Part shown: piece after piece, positions 18,805 to 28,700 of the stretch | Layout of the letters: each line of letters starts with the position of its first letter | Numbering within the stretch: the stretch's first letter is position 1 | Source: Limnochorda sp. LNt | GTDB lineage: Bacteria > Bacillota > Limnochordia > Limnochordales > Geochordaceae | Length of the DNA stretch: 64,000 nucleotides | Reading direction: 5' to 3' | NCBI RefSeq assembly: GCF_035593265.1 | Contig: NZ_CP141614.1 | Location: 806,001-870,000, forward strand | The notes under the pieces: model-generated | Database searches by the model: none | What the model saw: only the letters and a program-made list of their open reading frames with translations | What the model was told of the DNA's origin: nothing | Position numbers and translations under genes: made by a program

Positions 18805-19965
18805 GTGTCCGCCACCGGGGGCGAGGAGGCGACGCGGTCAGTGTCTTCGACCCCGATCCCGAAGAGCGGGCTGGCCATCGAGACCCGCTCGCTGGGACGC
18901 CGTTTCACTGCTAGCGGTGGGGGCTGGCGGCCGTGGCCCCTGCGGCACCGCCGGCCGGAGGCCGATCGTGCCAGGCCGTCCGTCGTCGTCGCCCTCGACG
19001 ACGTGACGCTGCAGGTGCGGTCCGGCGAGATCTTCGGCCTGCTGGGCCCCAACGGCGCGGGCAAGACCACCCTCATCAAGATCCTGTCCACCTTGCTGCT
19101 GCCCACCTCGGGCCAGGCCTTCGTGTTGGGCCTGGATGTCGTCAACCAGCCGGGCGAAGTGCGGGAGCGCATCGGCATGGTCTCCGGGGGCGAGGTGTCG
19201 GGCTACGGGATCCTGACGGTGCGGGAGAACCTCTGGCTCTTCTCGCAGCTGTACGGCATCCCGTCGGCCGAGGCCCACCGGCGGGCCGACCGTCTGATGC
19301 AGGCCTTCGGCTTGTGGCCCTATCGCGACGCCCGGATGAACCGCCTCTCCACCGGCTATCGCCAGCGGCTCAACGTCGCGCGGGGCTTCATCAGCGACCC
19401 GGCCGTGCTCTTCCTGGACGAGCCCACGCTGGGGCTCGACGTGAATGTGGCGCGCACCATCCGGGGCTTCGTCAGGGAGTGGGTGGGCGAGCGGCCCGGT
19501 CAGCGGACGGTGCTGCTCACCACCCACTACATGCTCGAGGCGGAGCAGCTGTGCGAACGGGTGGCCGTCATCGATCGCGGGCGGATCGTGGCCTGCGACA
19601 CTCCGGCCACCCTCAAGCGGATGATGGGTGCGGAGGTGGTGCTGCGGCTGCGCGCCACGCCGCCTCGCCTCGAGACGGGCGTCGACGGGGCGCAGGGCCG
19701 AGACGGGGCAGGCATGCTGGAGCGGCTGCTGGCCGGCCATCCCGCCGTACGACGGGTGGCGACCCGGCACCGGCCCTCGGACGGGTCCCTGGAGGTGACG
19801 GTGCAGCTCGGCGACGACTCGGGGGTGGGCCGCGTCCTGGCGGCCATGGAGGAGGCGGGTTGCCGGGTGCTGGAGCTCCACAAGCCCGAGCCCACCCTGG
19901 AGGACGTCTTCTTGAAGCTGGTGGGCCGGCCGCTGGATGGCGACGGGGAGGCGGTCGCGTCGTGA
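18805..19965 (+). CDS. ABC-2 exporter ATPase
   Basis: A 386-residue ATPase of the DrrA/ABC-2 exporter class. Walker A is GPNGAGKTT near residue 80; the signature region is RLSTGYRQRLNVAR (STGYRQ instead of LSGGQ), Walker B is VLFLDEPTLGLD, and the switch is TTHYMLEAEQ. An unusually long N-terminus (about 45 residues, Arg and Pro rich) precedes the domain, so GTG 18805 may be too early. The C-terminal ACT-like region ends with PTLEDVFLKL. Four-base coupling to the first permease. Substrate unknown (drug, lipid or polysaccharide). Confidence 0.92.
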   Translation: MSATGGEEATRSVSSTPIPKSGLAIETRSLGRRFTASGGGWRPWPLRHRRPEADRARPSVVVALDDVTLQVRSGEIFGLLGPNGAGKTTLIKILSTLLLPTSGQAFVLGLDVVNQPGEVRERIGMVSGGEVSGYGILTVRENLWLFSQLYGIPSAEAHRRADRLMQAFGLWPYRDARMNRLSTGYRQRLNVARGFISDPAVLFLDEPTLGLDVNVARTIRGFVREWVGERPGQRTVLLTTHYMLEAEQLCERVAVIDRGRIVACDTPATLKRMMGAEVVLRLRATPPRLETGVDGAQGRDGAGMLERLLAGHPAVRRVATRHRPSDGSLEVTVQLGDDSGVGRVLAAMEEAGCRVLELHKPEPTLEDVFLKLVGRPLDGDGEAVAS

Positions 19966-20771
19966 CCCGACGTGCGCTGCGGGCCGCGTGGGCTCGGGCC
20001 TACGTGCGGGCGGTGGCCGCCAACCGCGAGCTCTCCTGGCTCTTCTTCGACGTGGCGTTGCCGGTGCTGGCGTCGGCGGGCTACGTCTACGTCTACCGGG
20101 CCCTGGGCGCGCCGGAGACGTACGTGGCCTTCGTCGCGCTGGGCGGTGCCATGACCGCCTACTGGCTCAACGTCCTGTGGAACATGGCCAGCCAGCTCTT
20201 CTGGGAGAAGCAAAGCGGCAACCTGGAGGCCTACATCGTCGCTCCCGCTCCTCTCATGGCCATCCTGGTGGGGATGGCGACGGGGGCCCTCATCCAGACG
20301 ACGTTGCGAGCCGTGGCCATCGTGGCGGCGGCTGTCCTCTGGTTCGACGTGCCGCTCGCCGTGCAGGACCCCGTGGGGCTGGCGGGGGCCTTCCTCGTCA
20401 CCATGGTGGCGCTGTACGGACTGGGCATGGTGATGGCCTCGCTCTTCCTGGTGCATGGGCGAGAGGCCTGGCACCTGTCGCTGATGCTGCAGGAGCCCGT
20501 CTATCTGGCCTCGGGCTTCTACTTCCCCGTGCGGGCGCTGGGCTTCTGGCTCACCGCGGCTGCCTCCGTCATCCCGCTGACCCTGGGGCTGGATGCGATG
20601 CGGCAGAGCCTCTACGGCCCGGAGGTGGCCATGGCCGTGCTGCCGGTGCGGGTGGAGGTGGCCATCCTGGCAGGGCTGGCGGCGCTTTTCACATGGGCTG
20701 CGTGGAGGGTGCTGGCCTGGATGGAGCGGCGGGCCCGAGCGGAGGGGCGGTTGACCCTGAGGTGGCAATGA
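19962..20771 (+). CDS. ABC-2 type permease subunit 1
   Basis: A 269-residue membrane protein with about six segments, starting at residue 20 and ending near 255. The pattern (LFFDVALPVLASAGYVYVYRALG, EKQSGNLEAYIVAPAP, YLASGFYFPVRALG) is that of ABC-2 exporters, in which the GNLE..APA region contacts the ATPase. GTG overlaps the ATPase stop and its own stop overlaps the next permease (ATGA). The three genes form one operon for a heteromeric exporter. Confidence 0.88.
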   Translation: MTRRALRAAWARAYVRAVAANRELSWLFFDVALPVLASAGYVYVYRALGAPETYVAFVALGGAMTAYWLNVLWNMASQLFWEKQSGNLEAYIVAPAPLMAILVGMATGALIQTTLRAVAIVAAAVLWFDVPLAVQDPVGLAGAFLVTMVALYGLGMVMASLFLVHGREAWHLSLMLQEPVYLASGFYFPVRALGFWLTAAASVIPLTLGLDAMRQSLYGPEVAMAVLPVRVEVAILAGLAALFTWAAWRVLAWMERRARAEGRLTLRWQ

Positions 20772-21616
20772 TGCCGCGGCCGCTGCGGGGGCTCAAGGGC
20801 GGAGCGTGGCTCGGCTGGATGGTGGAGAGCAACTGGACCGAGCCCTTTCTCTTCGCGGGCTACGTGCTCGTCAAGCCACTGGCCCAGAGCCTCATCCTGG
20901 CGGTCATCTACCTGGTGGTGCAGCGGCGGGCCGACACGCCCTTCTTCGCCGCGATGATGGTGGGCAACGCCTTCTTCCTGGCCATTGGCCAGGTCCTGGC
21001 CGGCACCAGCTGGTGCGTCATCGAGGACCGGGAGTTCTACGGCACCATCCGTTACGTCTACCTGGCGGGGCGCAGCATGGTCTGGTACCTGCTGGGGCGT
21101 GCCGTGGCCAGGCTGGTGCTCGCCGCGCTCTCCATCGTCGTGCTCCTCGCGTTCGCCCGATGGGCCATGGGGGCGCCCCTGGCCGTCGAGCCCCGATGGG
21201 TGGGGCCCGGTCTGGTCGCACTGGGCCTGGGGCTCGGCGCGACGGCGGGCATGGGGCTGGGGCTGGCGGGCGTGGCGATGCTCGCCACCCGCAACGGCCA
21301 GTTCTACTCCGAGGCCGTCGGCGGTGCCATGCTGCTGTTGAGCGGCGCCATCTTCCCCCTCGACGTGCTGCCGCCGGCTTTGCAGGCCGTCGCCCGATGG
21401 CTACCCCAGAGCTACTGGCTCGAGGCGATGCGGCGGCTGTTGAGCCCGTCGGCTTCCGACTTCAGCGCCTCGCTGGGTGCGCTATCGGACGGTGCGCTGC
21501 TGGCCAGGCTCGGACTGGCCGCAGCCGTCTGGACATCGGCGGGCCTGGCCTGGCTCTGGCTGGCCCAGCGGCGGGTCCGACGGACCGGCACGCTGGACGC
21601 CCGCACCGAGTCGTGA
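20768..21616 (+). CDS. ABC-2 type permease subunit 2
   Basis: A 282-residue six-segment membrane protein that is the likely partner of subunit 1. Conserved features are EDREFYGTIRYVYLAG (coupling region), LGATAGMGLGLAGVAMLATRNG and [34 protein letters not shown], the last typical of the ABC-2 C-terminus. ATG overlaps the stop of subunit 1. Its last 205 bases are antisense to the end of the convergent MFS gene. Confidence 0.88.
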   Translation: MMPRPLRGLKGGAWLGWMVESNWTEPFLFAGYVLVKPLAQSLILAVIYLVVQRRADTPFFAAMMVGNAFFLAIGQVLAGTSWCVIEDREFYGTIRYVYLAGRSMVWYLLGRAVARLVLAALSIVVLLAFARWAMGAPLAVEPRWVGPGLVALGLGLGATAGMGLGLAGVAMLATRNGQFYSEAVGGAMLLLSGAIFPLDVLPPALQAVARWLPQSYWLEAMRRLLSPSASDFSASLGALSDGALLARLGLAAAVWTSAGLAWLWLAQRRVRRTGTLDARTES

Positions 21617-22821
21617 TGGACGCCGCCGGGAGCCTGCGGCACCGTTGAAGCCGCCGGCGCAAGGGTCAGCACGAAGCCGGCCGGCAGGAGCAACCCCAGG
21701 GCGGCGATGACGACCCCCAGGTCTGCCCAACCGGCCGCGGTGCCCGCCAGGGCCGGCAAGGTCATGTTGCCGGCGGAAGCGGCCAGCAGCATGACGGCCG
21801 TCGCTGCAGCGGTCGCCTCATCGGCCGGGGGGACGCGCGTGCTGGCCAGCGCCATGAGGGTGGGAAAGATGATGCTCATGGCGAGGCCGCACAAGCCGAG
21901 CAGGGCCACCGCCGCCACCGGCCCGACCGGCAGTACCGCCGCCAGCAGGCTCGCACCGGCCACGCCGGCCCCTACCACGAGCGACGCACGGTAGCCGGCG
22001 CGCTCGACCGCAGGCCCCAGCGCGAGACGTCCGGCCGCGAGCCCTGCCCAAAAGACCGAGACCCCGGCCCCTGCTAGCACGGGTGGCGCCTGGGCCTCCT
22101 GGGCCAGGAAGGAGTAGACCCAGCCGCTCACCGTCACCTCGACGCCCACGTAGAGCGCCATGGCCACCGCGGGGGCGAGCACCGCACCCAACCATCGCCA
22201 GGCGGCCGTCGCGCGAGCCGGCTCGCCCTGCCGGAGGGCGGGTGCCACCGGACAGGTGACGTAGAGGGCGGGCGCCAGCACCAGCCCCGCGGCCGCCAGG
22301 GTCGCGTAGGTGGCCCTCCAGCCCACCACGGGCAGGACCAGGGCCATGGTGACGGGCGCCACCGCCGCTCCGATGGCAAAGAAGAGATGCACCAGGTTGA
22401 GCGCCACGGCCCGAGCTCCCGGGAAGAGGCGCACGTAAAGGTGATTGATGCCCGAGTCGAGCGCGCCGAAACCCGCGCCCGCCGCCACGAACCCCGCCAG
22501 CAGCATCGCCGGGCTCACCGCCGCCGCGGCGGCTCCCAGACCCAGGCCGAAGAGGGCCGCGCCGGCCACCAGGACCGTGCGAAGCCCGTGGCGGGCCACG
22601 GCGGGCGCGTACCCGAGCGTCGCGGCCATGGCCCCCACCGAGGAGGTGCTGAAGACCAGGCCGATGGTGGCGGGTCCCGTAGCGAACGCCTGCATCCACT
22701 CGGCGATGGCCGGCCCGAAGGCGCCCAGCTCGAGCCCCATCACGACATAGGCGATGGCAGAGACCGCGGCGGGTGCGACGACGCCTCGCCCCGTAGGTGA
22801 GCCCCCCTCTCCCCTCCACAC
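21412..22821 (-). CDS. MFS transporter
   Basis: A 469-residue major facilitator with about 12 membrane segments between residues 15 and 400. The first half has [29 protein letters not shown], which fits the loop 2-3 motif A region, and [18 protein letters not shown]; the second half repeats [16 protein letters not shown]. The group resembles FucP-like or sugar/efflux carriers; the substrate is unknown. The last 65 residues (after LTLAPAAST) are non-hydrophobic and lie antisense to the ABC permease, so they may be a read-on tail. The GTG start has no ribosome site but sits eight bases after a -10 box, suggesting a leaderless mRNA. Confidence 0.85.
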   Translation of the reverse strand: MWRGEGGSPTGRGVVAPAAVSAIAYVVMGLELGAFGPAIAEWMQAFATGPATIGLVFSTSSVGAMAATLGYAPAVARHGLRTVLVAGAALFGLGLGAAAAAVSPAMLLAGFVAAGAGFGALDSGINHLYVRLFPGARAVALNLVHLFFAIGAAVAPVTMALVLPVVGWRATYATLAAAGLVLAPALYVTCPVAPALRQGEPARATAAWRWLGAVLAPAVAMALYVGVEVTVSGWVYSFLAQEAQAPPVLAGAGVSVFWAGLAAGRLALGPAVERAGYRASLVVGAGVAGASLLAAVLPVGPVAAVALLGLCGLAMSIIFPTLMALASTRVPPADEATAAATAVMLLAASAGNMTLPALAGTAAGWADLGVVIAALGLLLPAGFVLTLAPAASTVPQAPGGVHHDSVRASSVPVRRTRRWASQSQARPADVQTAAASPSLASSAPSDSAPSEALKSEADGLNSRRIASSQ

Positions 22822-22828
22822 AAGGGGC

Positions 22829-22855
22829 AGTCTATCACGGTGTCACCACGGGCAA
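22829..22855 (-). promoter_or_regulatory. Promoter of the MFS gene, possibly leaderless
   Basis: On the minus strand TTGCCC/TTTGCC (22856-22850) and TAGACT (22834-22829) are 15-16 bases apart. The GTG at 22821 begins eight bases after the -10, about where transcription should start. No Shine-Dalgarno site precedes the GTG. Confidence 0.45.
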
Positions 22856-22991
22856 AAGGTCGCCGACCGCCTCTCCCCGCCGCTGGCCAGGAGCGAGACC
22901 GGCGGCGGCGAAGGTAGATTGTGGACAGCGCGCTGCGCGCTGCACGCACGCGCGGGGTGGATCGGTCCAGAGACGGAGGGTGGGACGCAGC

Positions 22992-25286
22992 ATGATCCGG
23001 GTCACGGTCGAAGAGGCCCTCGCCTATCACGAGCGAGGGCGTCCCGGCAAGATCGAGGTGGTCGTCACCAAGCCTTGCGCCACCCAGCGGGACCTCTCGA
23101 TGGCCTACACGCCGGGAGTGGCCGAGCCGGTGCGGGCCATCGCCCGCCATCCCGACGACGCCTACCGCTACACGGCCAAGGGCAACCTGGTGGCCGTCAT
23201 CTCCAACGGCACCGCGGTGCTGGGGCTGGGCGACGTGGGAGCGCTGGCGGGCAAGCCCGTCATGGAGGGCAAGGGGGTGCTCTTCAAGCGCTTCGCGGAC
23301 ATCGACGTCTTCGACCTGGAGATCGATGCCACCGACCCCGACGAGGTCGTCCGGGTGGTCAAGTCCCTGGAGCCCACCTTCGGAGGGATCAACCTCGAGG
23401 ACATCAAGGCCCCCGAGTGCTTCTACATCGAGGAGCGCCTGCGCTCCATCATGAGCATCCCCGTCTTCCACGACGACCAGCACGGGACGGCCATCATCTC
23501 CGGGGCCGCCCTGCTCAACGCCCTGGAGCTGGCGGGCAAGGCCATCGACGAGGTCAAGGTGGTCATCAGCGGGGCCGGCGCCTCGGGCATCGCCTGCGGC
23601 GAGTTCTGGATCGCCCTGGGGGTACGCCGTGAAAACATCCTGATGGTCGACAGCAAGGGCGTCATCTACGAGGGCCGGACCGAGGGGATCAACCCTTACA
23701 AGGCTCGCTTCGCCCGACCCACCTCGCGTCGGACCCTGGCCGAGGCCATGGAGGGCGCCGACGTCTTCTTGGGTCTCTCCGCCGCCGGGCTGGTGACGCC
23801 CGACATGGTCCGGGCCATGGGCGACCGGCCCATCATCTTCGCACTGGCCAACCCGGATCCCGAGATCCCCTATGATGAGGCCAAGGCGGCCCGGCCCGAC
23901 GCCATCGTCGCCACGGGCCGCTCCGACTACCCCAACCAGGTCAACAACGTCCTGGGCTTCCCCTTCATCTTTCGGGGCGCCCTCGACGTGCGGGCCCGCG
24001 CCATCAACGAGCCCATGAAGATCGCGGCCTGCCGAGCGCTGGCCGACCTGGCCCGCCAGGACGTGCCCGACTCGGTGCTACGGGCGTACGGGCTCGACTC
24101 GCTGCACTTCGGGCCGGAGTACCTCATCCCCAAGCCCCTCGATCCTCGGGTGCTGACGTGGGTCGCCCCGGCCGTGGCCCGCGCCGCGATGGAGAGCGGG
24201 GTGGCGCGGGTCCAGATCGACATCGAGGAGTACCGGGAGAGCCTGGCCCGACGCATGGGCAAGGGGCGGGAGCTGCGCCGCAGCATCCTGGTCAAGGCGG
24301 CCCGAGAGCCCAAGCGGGTCGTCTTCAGCGAGGGCGAGGAGCCCAAGATCATCCGGGCGGCGGCCATCCTGCGCGACGAGGGGATCGCCCGCCCCATCCT
24401 GGTGGGGCGCGAGGAGTCCGTCCGCTCGCGGATGGAGCAGCTGGGCCTGCGGCCAAACGGCATCGAGGTCGTCTGGCCCTCCACGCACCCGCGCCTGGGG
24501 GCGTACGTGCAGCGACTGTATGAGCTGCGCCAGCGCCGGGGGGTGACGCTGCGGGAGGCCGAGGAGCTGGTGCGCCAGCCCAACTACTTCGGCGTGCTGA
24601 TGGTGGAGACGGGCGACGCGGACGCGTTCGTGGCGGGGCTCACCTATCACTACCCCGACGTGCTGCGACCGGCCTTGCAGGTGATTCGACCCATCGAGGG
24701 CGTCCACCGGGTGGCGGGCTGCTACGTCATGATCGTGCGGGACCAGGTCTACTTCTTCACCGACGCGACCGTCAACATCGAGCCGTCCGCCGAAGATCTC
24801 GCCGAGATCGCCATCCTGACGGCCGACCGGGCGAGATCCCTGGGCATCGAGCCCCGCATCGCCATGCTCTCCTTCTCCAACTTCGGATCGACCCGCCACC
24901 CCCTGGCCGAGAAGGTGCGGCTGGCAGCGGAGCTGGTGCGGAGCCGGCGCCCGGACCTGGTGGTCGACGGCGAGATGCAGGCCGACACGGCCGTGGTGCC
25001 GGAGATCCTGCAACAGTCCTATCCCTTCTCGGCCCTGGCCCCGTACGGGAGCGCCAACGTGCTGGTCTTCCCCGACCTGGAGGCGGCCAACGTGGCCTAC
25101 AAGCTCCTGGCGCGGCTCGGCGGCGCGGAGGCCATCGGCCCGATCCTGATGGGCTCGGAGCGTCCCGTGCACGTCCTGCAGCGGGGAGACGACGTGGAGG
25201 ACATCGTCAACATCGCGGCCGTGGCGGTCATCGACGCGCAGGAGGCGGCCCGGCGGGCTATCCTGCGGGACGGCGCGAGGAAATGA
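22992..25286 (+). CDS. maeB: Malic enzyme with C-terminal phosphotransacetylase-like domain (MaeB type)
   Basis: A 764-residue two-domain enzyme converting malate to pyruvate and CO2 with NAD(P). Residues about 1-420 are the malic enzyme: [57 protein letters not shown] and the nucleotide loop [11 protein letters not shown]. Residues about 430-764 resemble phosphate acetyltransferase ([46 protein letters not shown]). In known MaeB proteins this domain is regulatory, sensing acetyl-CoA, rather than catalytic. ATG 22992 follows GGAGGG. Length matches the family. Confidence 0.95.
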   Translation: MIRVTVEEALAYHERGRPGKIEVVVTKPCATQRDLSMAYTPGVAEPVRAIARHPDDAYRYTAKGNLVAVISNGTAVLGLGDVGALAGKPVMEGKGVLFKRFADIDVFDLEIDATDPDEVVRVVKSLEPTFGGINLEDIKAPECFYIEERLRSIMSIPVFHDDQHGTAIISGAALLNALELAGKAIDEVKVVISGAGASGIACGEFWIALGVRRENILMVDSKGVIYEGRTEGINPYKARFARPTSRRTLAEAMEGADVFLGLSAAGLVTPDMVRAMGDRPIIFALANPDPEIPYDEAKAARPDAIVATGRSDYPNQVNNVLGFPFIFRGALDVRARAINEPMKIAACRALADLARQDVPDSVLRAYGLDSLHFGPEYLIPKPLDPRVLTWVAPAVARAAMESGVARVQIDIEEYRESLARRMGKGRELRRSILVKAAREPKRVVFSEGEEPKIIRAAAILRDEGIARPILVGREESVRSRMEQLGLRPNGIEVVWPSTHPRLGAYVQRLYELRQRRGVTLREAEELVRQPNYFGVLMVETGDADAFVAGLTYHYPDVLRPALQVIRPIEGVHRVAGCYVMIVRDQVYFFTDATVNIEPSAEDLAEIAILTADRARSLGIEPRIAMLSFSNFGSTRHPLAEKVRLAAELVRSRRPDLVVDGEMQADTAVVPEILQQSYPFSALAPYGSANVLVFPDLEAANVAYKLLARLGGAEAIGPILMGSERPVHVLQRGDDVEDIVNIAAVAVIDAQEAARRAILRDGARK

Positions 25287-25302
25287 AAGGTTAGGGTCCC
25301 AG

Positions 25303-25328
25303 GTCCTGGAGGGGAGGCCCTCCTGGAC
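25303..25328 (+). terminator. Hairpin after maeB
   Basis: GTCCTGGAGGG (25303-25313) pairs with CCCTCCTGGAC (25318-25328) with one mismatch and a four-base loop. It starts 17 bases after the maeB stop, a normal place for a terminator, but there is no T-run. Confidence 0.5.
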
Positions 25329-25438
25329 GTCGAAGCAGGCCCCGGGTCCTGGATGCGTGGTGCGGTCGCTGGGGGAGACCGGTCGGGCGGTACTCCCGGC
25401 GACCCTTTTGTTAGTCGGGGAGAGGGGGACCGCAGGAG

Positions 25439-26218
25439 GTGGCGGAGGCGGCACGGGGCGCCTTCCGGGGCTCGGTCGACGACGAGCAGGAGCGGCTGCA
25501 GGCGAGGGACGGTCATCACGGCTTCGTTGACGTGGTGCGCCTGCTCGCGCAGGCCGCCGGGCCCGAGTTGGCGGAGGGGTGGGCCGGGGTGCCCGAGCGC
25601 CTGGCCCCTCTCCTCGACCGGGATGCAGCCGTGGCCCGTCAGCTGATGCAGGATCCGGACCGGGGGGTGCGGCGCCTCGCGGTCATGGCCCTGGCGGGCG
25701 TCTCCAGCCCCTGGGTGCTGGATCTGCTGAGCCTCGGGATGGAGGATCCCGTGCCGGAGATACGGGCGCTGGCCGCCGAGAGCGCGGACCGCTGGCTGAG
25801 CTCGCACCCGGGGGCGGGCACACCCCCGGCGCAACTCGTCGAGCGGGTGCTGGCGCTCGTCGAGGATCCCTGCGAGGATGTGCGGCTCAGCGTGGTGGGC
25901 CCGGTCGTGCGCCTGGGGCGGGAGGAGGGCGTGCGGAGCCTGCTGGCGGTCTTCGAGCGCACGGACGACGAGCTGATGCGCGGCGAGATCCTGGGGGCGC
26001 TAGCGGCGGCCGGGTATAATGCCGAGGTGGCGCGTCTGGCCGGTGCCATCCGGAGCGGCGAGCTCGCCAGCCCCTACTTGCGGCGCATCCTGGCGCGGCT
26101 CGACGGCCAGGCGACGCCAGCGCTCTATCCGCATGGACAGGACGGGGCCGACGGCACGTGGGGCGACGGCTGGGCAGCGGAGGGCGTCGACGGCGTGGCA
26201 GGCGACGGGGGCCCCTGA
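25439..26218 (+). CDS. HEAT-repeat protein
   Basis: A 259-residue soluble helical protein. Repeats of the HEAT/PBS-lyase type are visible at about residues 60-90 (DPDRGVRRLAVMALAGV), 100-125 (DPVPEIRALAAESAD), 140-170 (DPCEDVRLSVVGPVVRLG) and 175-200. Such proteins are scaffolds; no catalytic residues are seen. GTG 25439 follows GAGAGGGGGA by about nine bases. The last 35 residues are Gly and Asp rich. The next gene begins about 95 bases later. Confidence 0.75.
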   Translation: MAEAARGAFRGSVDDEQERLQARDGHHGFVDVVRLLAQAAGPELAEGWAGVPERLAPLLDRDAAVARQLMQDPDRGVRRLAVMALAGVSSPWVLDLLSLGMEDPVPEIRALAAESADRWLSSHPGAGTPPAQLVERVLALVEDPCEDVRLSVVGPVVRLGREEGVRSLLAVFERTDDELMRGEILGALAAAGYNAEVARLAGAIRSGELASPYLRRILARLDGQATPALYPHGQDGADGTWGDGWAAEGVDGVAGDGGP

Positions 26219-26312
26219 GCGGGGCCCGCAGGCGACCAGCGGGGGGCATGCCGCGGTGCGCACCTGGCGATGGCCCTGGAGGCGACATGACCGCACGAGC
26301 CGAGACGAGCCG

Positions 26313-27314
26313 GTGACCCCGATCGCGCCCGTTGCCGACGGCCCGACGGCACCGGTCGTCTCGCCACGATGGGTGGAGCTGCCGCCGGATGGCCTGGAGC
26401 GGCAGGTGCGGTGGCTCTACCGGCGGCTGGTCCAGCGCTGGGGGTCCTCCCGGGATCCGCTGCGGCTCGTCTCGCTGCCGACCCTGTTGTGGCTCACGCC
26501 CCGTGTGGCGCTGGCGAGCGAGCAGCGGGTCGTGCTGCTGGCGAGGGCCCGGCCCGATCGCCGGGTGCAGCTCGACCACGCCAATCGGGAGCAGTCCATC
26601 GTCTTCGCGGCAGGGCGGCTGGAGGGCGACCCGCTCGCGCCCTGGTCGGAGCCCCTGAGGGCCCTGCTCTTCGAAAACCTGAGGACGGGCCTGGCCTCGA
26701 CCGGGATCGACGCCGCCATGCTGTGCACCGGACCTGCCCGGTGGCACGACCCCGCGGCGCAGGCCCTGGCGTGCGCACTGGCGTGCCACGCCGAGACGTG
26801 GCCCGACGCGGCCGGCCCCGACGGCCCCTCGCGGTGGCCTGGCCGGCGTCGCTGCCGTGGCCGGCGTCGTGGGCGGCCTGGGGCAGGCCTACGCCGCCCT
26901 GGCGGCGGCGTCCGGCGCCGGGAGGGTCCCGGGGCCACGTGGGTGGTGCTGGGCGACGGGGACGCGACGGTGGTGACCCTGCCGTGCCGGGTGCAGCTGG
27001 CACGAGCGGAGACCCCCGGCAGTCACGAGCCCTGGCCGCCAGGGGCGTTGCCCTTGTGGAGCCGGCCTCCGGCAGGGGAGGATGGCTCGCCCGAGGCGCG
27101 AGTCCACGAGCGGCTGGCGGCAGCCGTCGTGGCGGCGGACCCCGCCGCCCTCGGTCGGGGGGCCGATGCGTGGCGCGCCGGGGCCGGCCGGGTGCAGATT
27201 CAGGATGTCGCGGCCTGGGTCGGTTGGGGCCAGGGTGCCTCGCCCTCCGGGGAGTCCCGGGCAGCTGGGCCGGTCTTGTGCCGCATCCAGAGGAGGCGCC
27301 TGAGGCCCACCTGA
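26313..27314 (+). pseudogene. Unknown gene with two compensating frameshifts
   Basis: Coding bias is good from GTG 26313 to about 26815 and from about 26930 to the stop at 27314, in one frame. Between them that frame gives an Arg/Gly run, while the +1 frame reads GGLAGVAAVAGVVGGLGQAY with normal codon use. An extra base near 26815-26838 and a missing base near 26920-26935 would restore one protein of about 333 residues. The mid segment resembles the glycine-rich helix of GHMP kinases, and the gene might be a galactokinase-like relative, but the usual N- and C-terminal motifs are not found. Function open. Confidence 0.45.
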
Positions 27315-27321
27315 CCCCATC

Positions 27322-28656
27322 TCAGGCCGCCCGTGCCACGTCGGCCATGGCCCGATCGATAGCCTGCAGGGTCTTGTCGATCTCCTCTTCGCCGTGCGCG
27401 GCCGACACGTACCAGACCTCGTAGGGCGACGGCGGCAGCAGGATGCCCCGGGCCAGCATGCTGCGGAAGAACGTCGCGAAAGCCCGGGCGTCCGAGCGCT
27501 GCACCCCCCCGAAGTCGCGCACCTCCGGCTCTCGCGTGAAGAAGGCGCAGACCGCACCACCGCGCTGGTGCACCACCACCGGCACCCCGTGACGGGCGGC
27601 CAGGTCCCGCACCCCTTGCGCCAGTGCCTGGCCCAGGCGACCCAGGCGCGGGTAGAGGTCCGTCTCGGCGGTCAGGATCTCCAGGGTGGCCAGGGCTGAG
27701 GCCATGGAGAGGGGGTGCCCCGCCCACGTGCCGTCCTGGTAGACCGGCCCCACGGGTGCCACCTGCTCCATGATGGCACGCCGCCCGCCGTAGCCGCCGA
27801 TGGGCAGCCCGCCGCCCAGGATCTTGCCGAAGGTGATGAGGTCGGGCTCCACCCCCAGCTGGGGATAGACGGGCCCCGGCCCGAACCGGAAGGCCGTGAT
27901 CACCTCGTCGAAGATGACCAGGGCACCGGCCCGACGGGCGGCTCGCGCCAGTCGCTGGAGGAAGCCCGGCTCGGGCTCGACCAGGCCGAAGTTGCCCACG
28001 ATGGGCTCCACCAGCACGCAGGCCACCTCGTCGCCCCGCTCACGAAGGAAGCGCTCGGCGGTTTCGGCGTCGTTGTAGGGGAGGGTGGCCACGTCGGCCT
28101 TGACGCCGTCGGGGATGCCGGCGCTCTCGTCGAGGCCCAGCGTCGAGGCCCCCGATCCGGCTCCCACGAGGACGGCGTCGAAGTGACCGTGATAGCTGCC
28201 AGCGAACTTGACCAGGAGCCTCCGGCCGGTGGCTGCCCGGGCCAGGCGTACGGCGGTCATGACGGCCTCGGTGCCGGAGGCGGTGAAGCGCACCCGCTCG
28301 CACATCGCACCCATCACGACCTGGAGGCGCTCGGCGAGGCGCACCTCCATCTCGTGGCACGCCCCGAAGAGCACACCCCGCTCCAGGGCTCGCACGACGG
28401 CCTCGCGCAGGTCGGGGCGGGCGTGTCCCAGGATGAGCGCGCCGAAGGCCTGCACGTAATCGACGTAGGCACGGCCGTCCACGTCGAACAGGTAGGCTCC
28501 GTCGGCCCGCGCGATGTAGGGCGGGGCGCCTCCACCCACGGCCTCCAGTCCCCTGGAGGGGCTGTTGACGCCGCCCACCAGGGCCTGGATCGCTCGCCGG
28601 TGCAGCGACCACGAGCCTGGCCCCACGATACCATCGGATGGCCGCGTCTCGGTCAT
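27322..28656 (-). CDS. hemL: Glutamate-1-semialdehyde 2,1-aminomutase
   Basis: PLP enzyme of the C5 tetrapyrrole pathway that converts glutamate-1-semialdehyde to 5-aminolevulinate (444 residues). Features in order: GGVNSPSRGLEAVGG, VRFTASGTEAVMTAVRLAR (PLP phosphate site), FAGSYHGHFDAVL, LIFDEV region as LVIFDEVITAFRFG, and the lysine in TFGKILGGGLPIGGYGG. This combination is diagnostic. ATG 28656 has only a weak ribosome site (AAAGGCAGG). It is convergent with the preceding frameshifted gene, with seven bases between stops. It would feed haem for the cytochromes encoded here and B12 for the mutase. Confidence 0.95.
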   Translation of the reverse strand: MTETRPSDGIVGPGSWSLHRRAIQALVGGVNSPSRGLEAVGGGAPPYIARADGAYLFDVDGRAYVDYVQAFGALILGHARPDLREAVVRALERGVLFGACHEMEVRLAERLQVVMGAMCERVRFTASGTEAVMTAVRLARAATGRRLLVKFAGSYHGHFDAVLVGAGSGASTLGLDESAGIPDGVKADVATLPYNDAETAERFLRERGDEVACVLVEPIVGNFGLVEPEPGFLQRLARAARRAGALVIFDEVITAFRFGPGPVYPQLGVEPDLITFGKILGGGLPIGGYGGRRAIMEQVAPVGPVYQDGTWAGHPLSMASALATLEILTAETDLYPRLGRLGQALAQGVRDLAARHGVPVVVHQRGGAVCAFFTREPEVRDFGGVQRSDARAFATFFRSMLARGILLPPSPYEVWYVSAAHGEEEIDKTLQAIDRAMADVARAA

Positions 28657-28700
28657 GCTACGCAAGCCTGCCTTTCGCCCGTCGCACCATGCGTGCAGGA

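Noticed and set aside
25400-25415. T-rich stretch CCCTTTTG as a terminator tail for maeB
   Set aside because: It lies about 75 bases after the hairpin at 25303-25328 and no stem directly precedes it.
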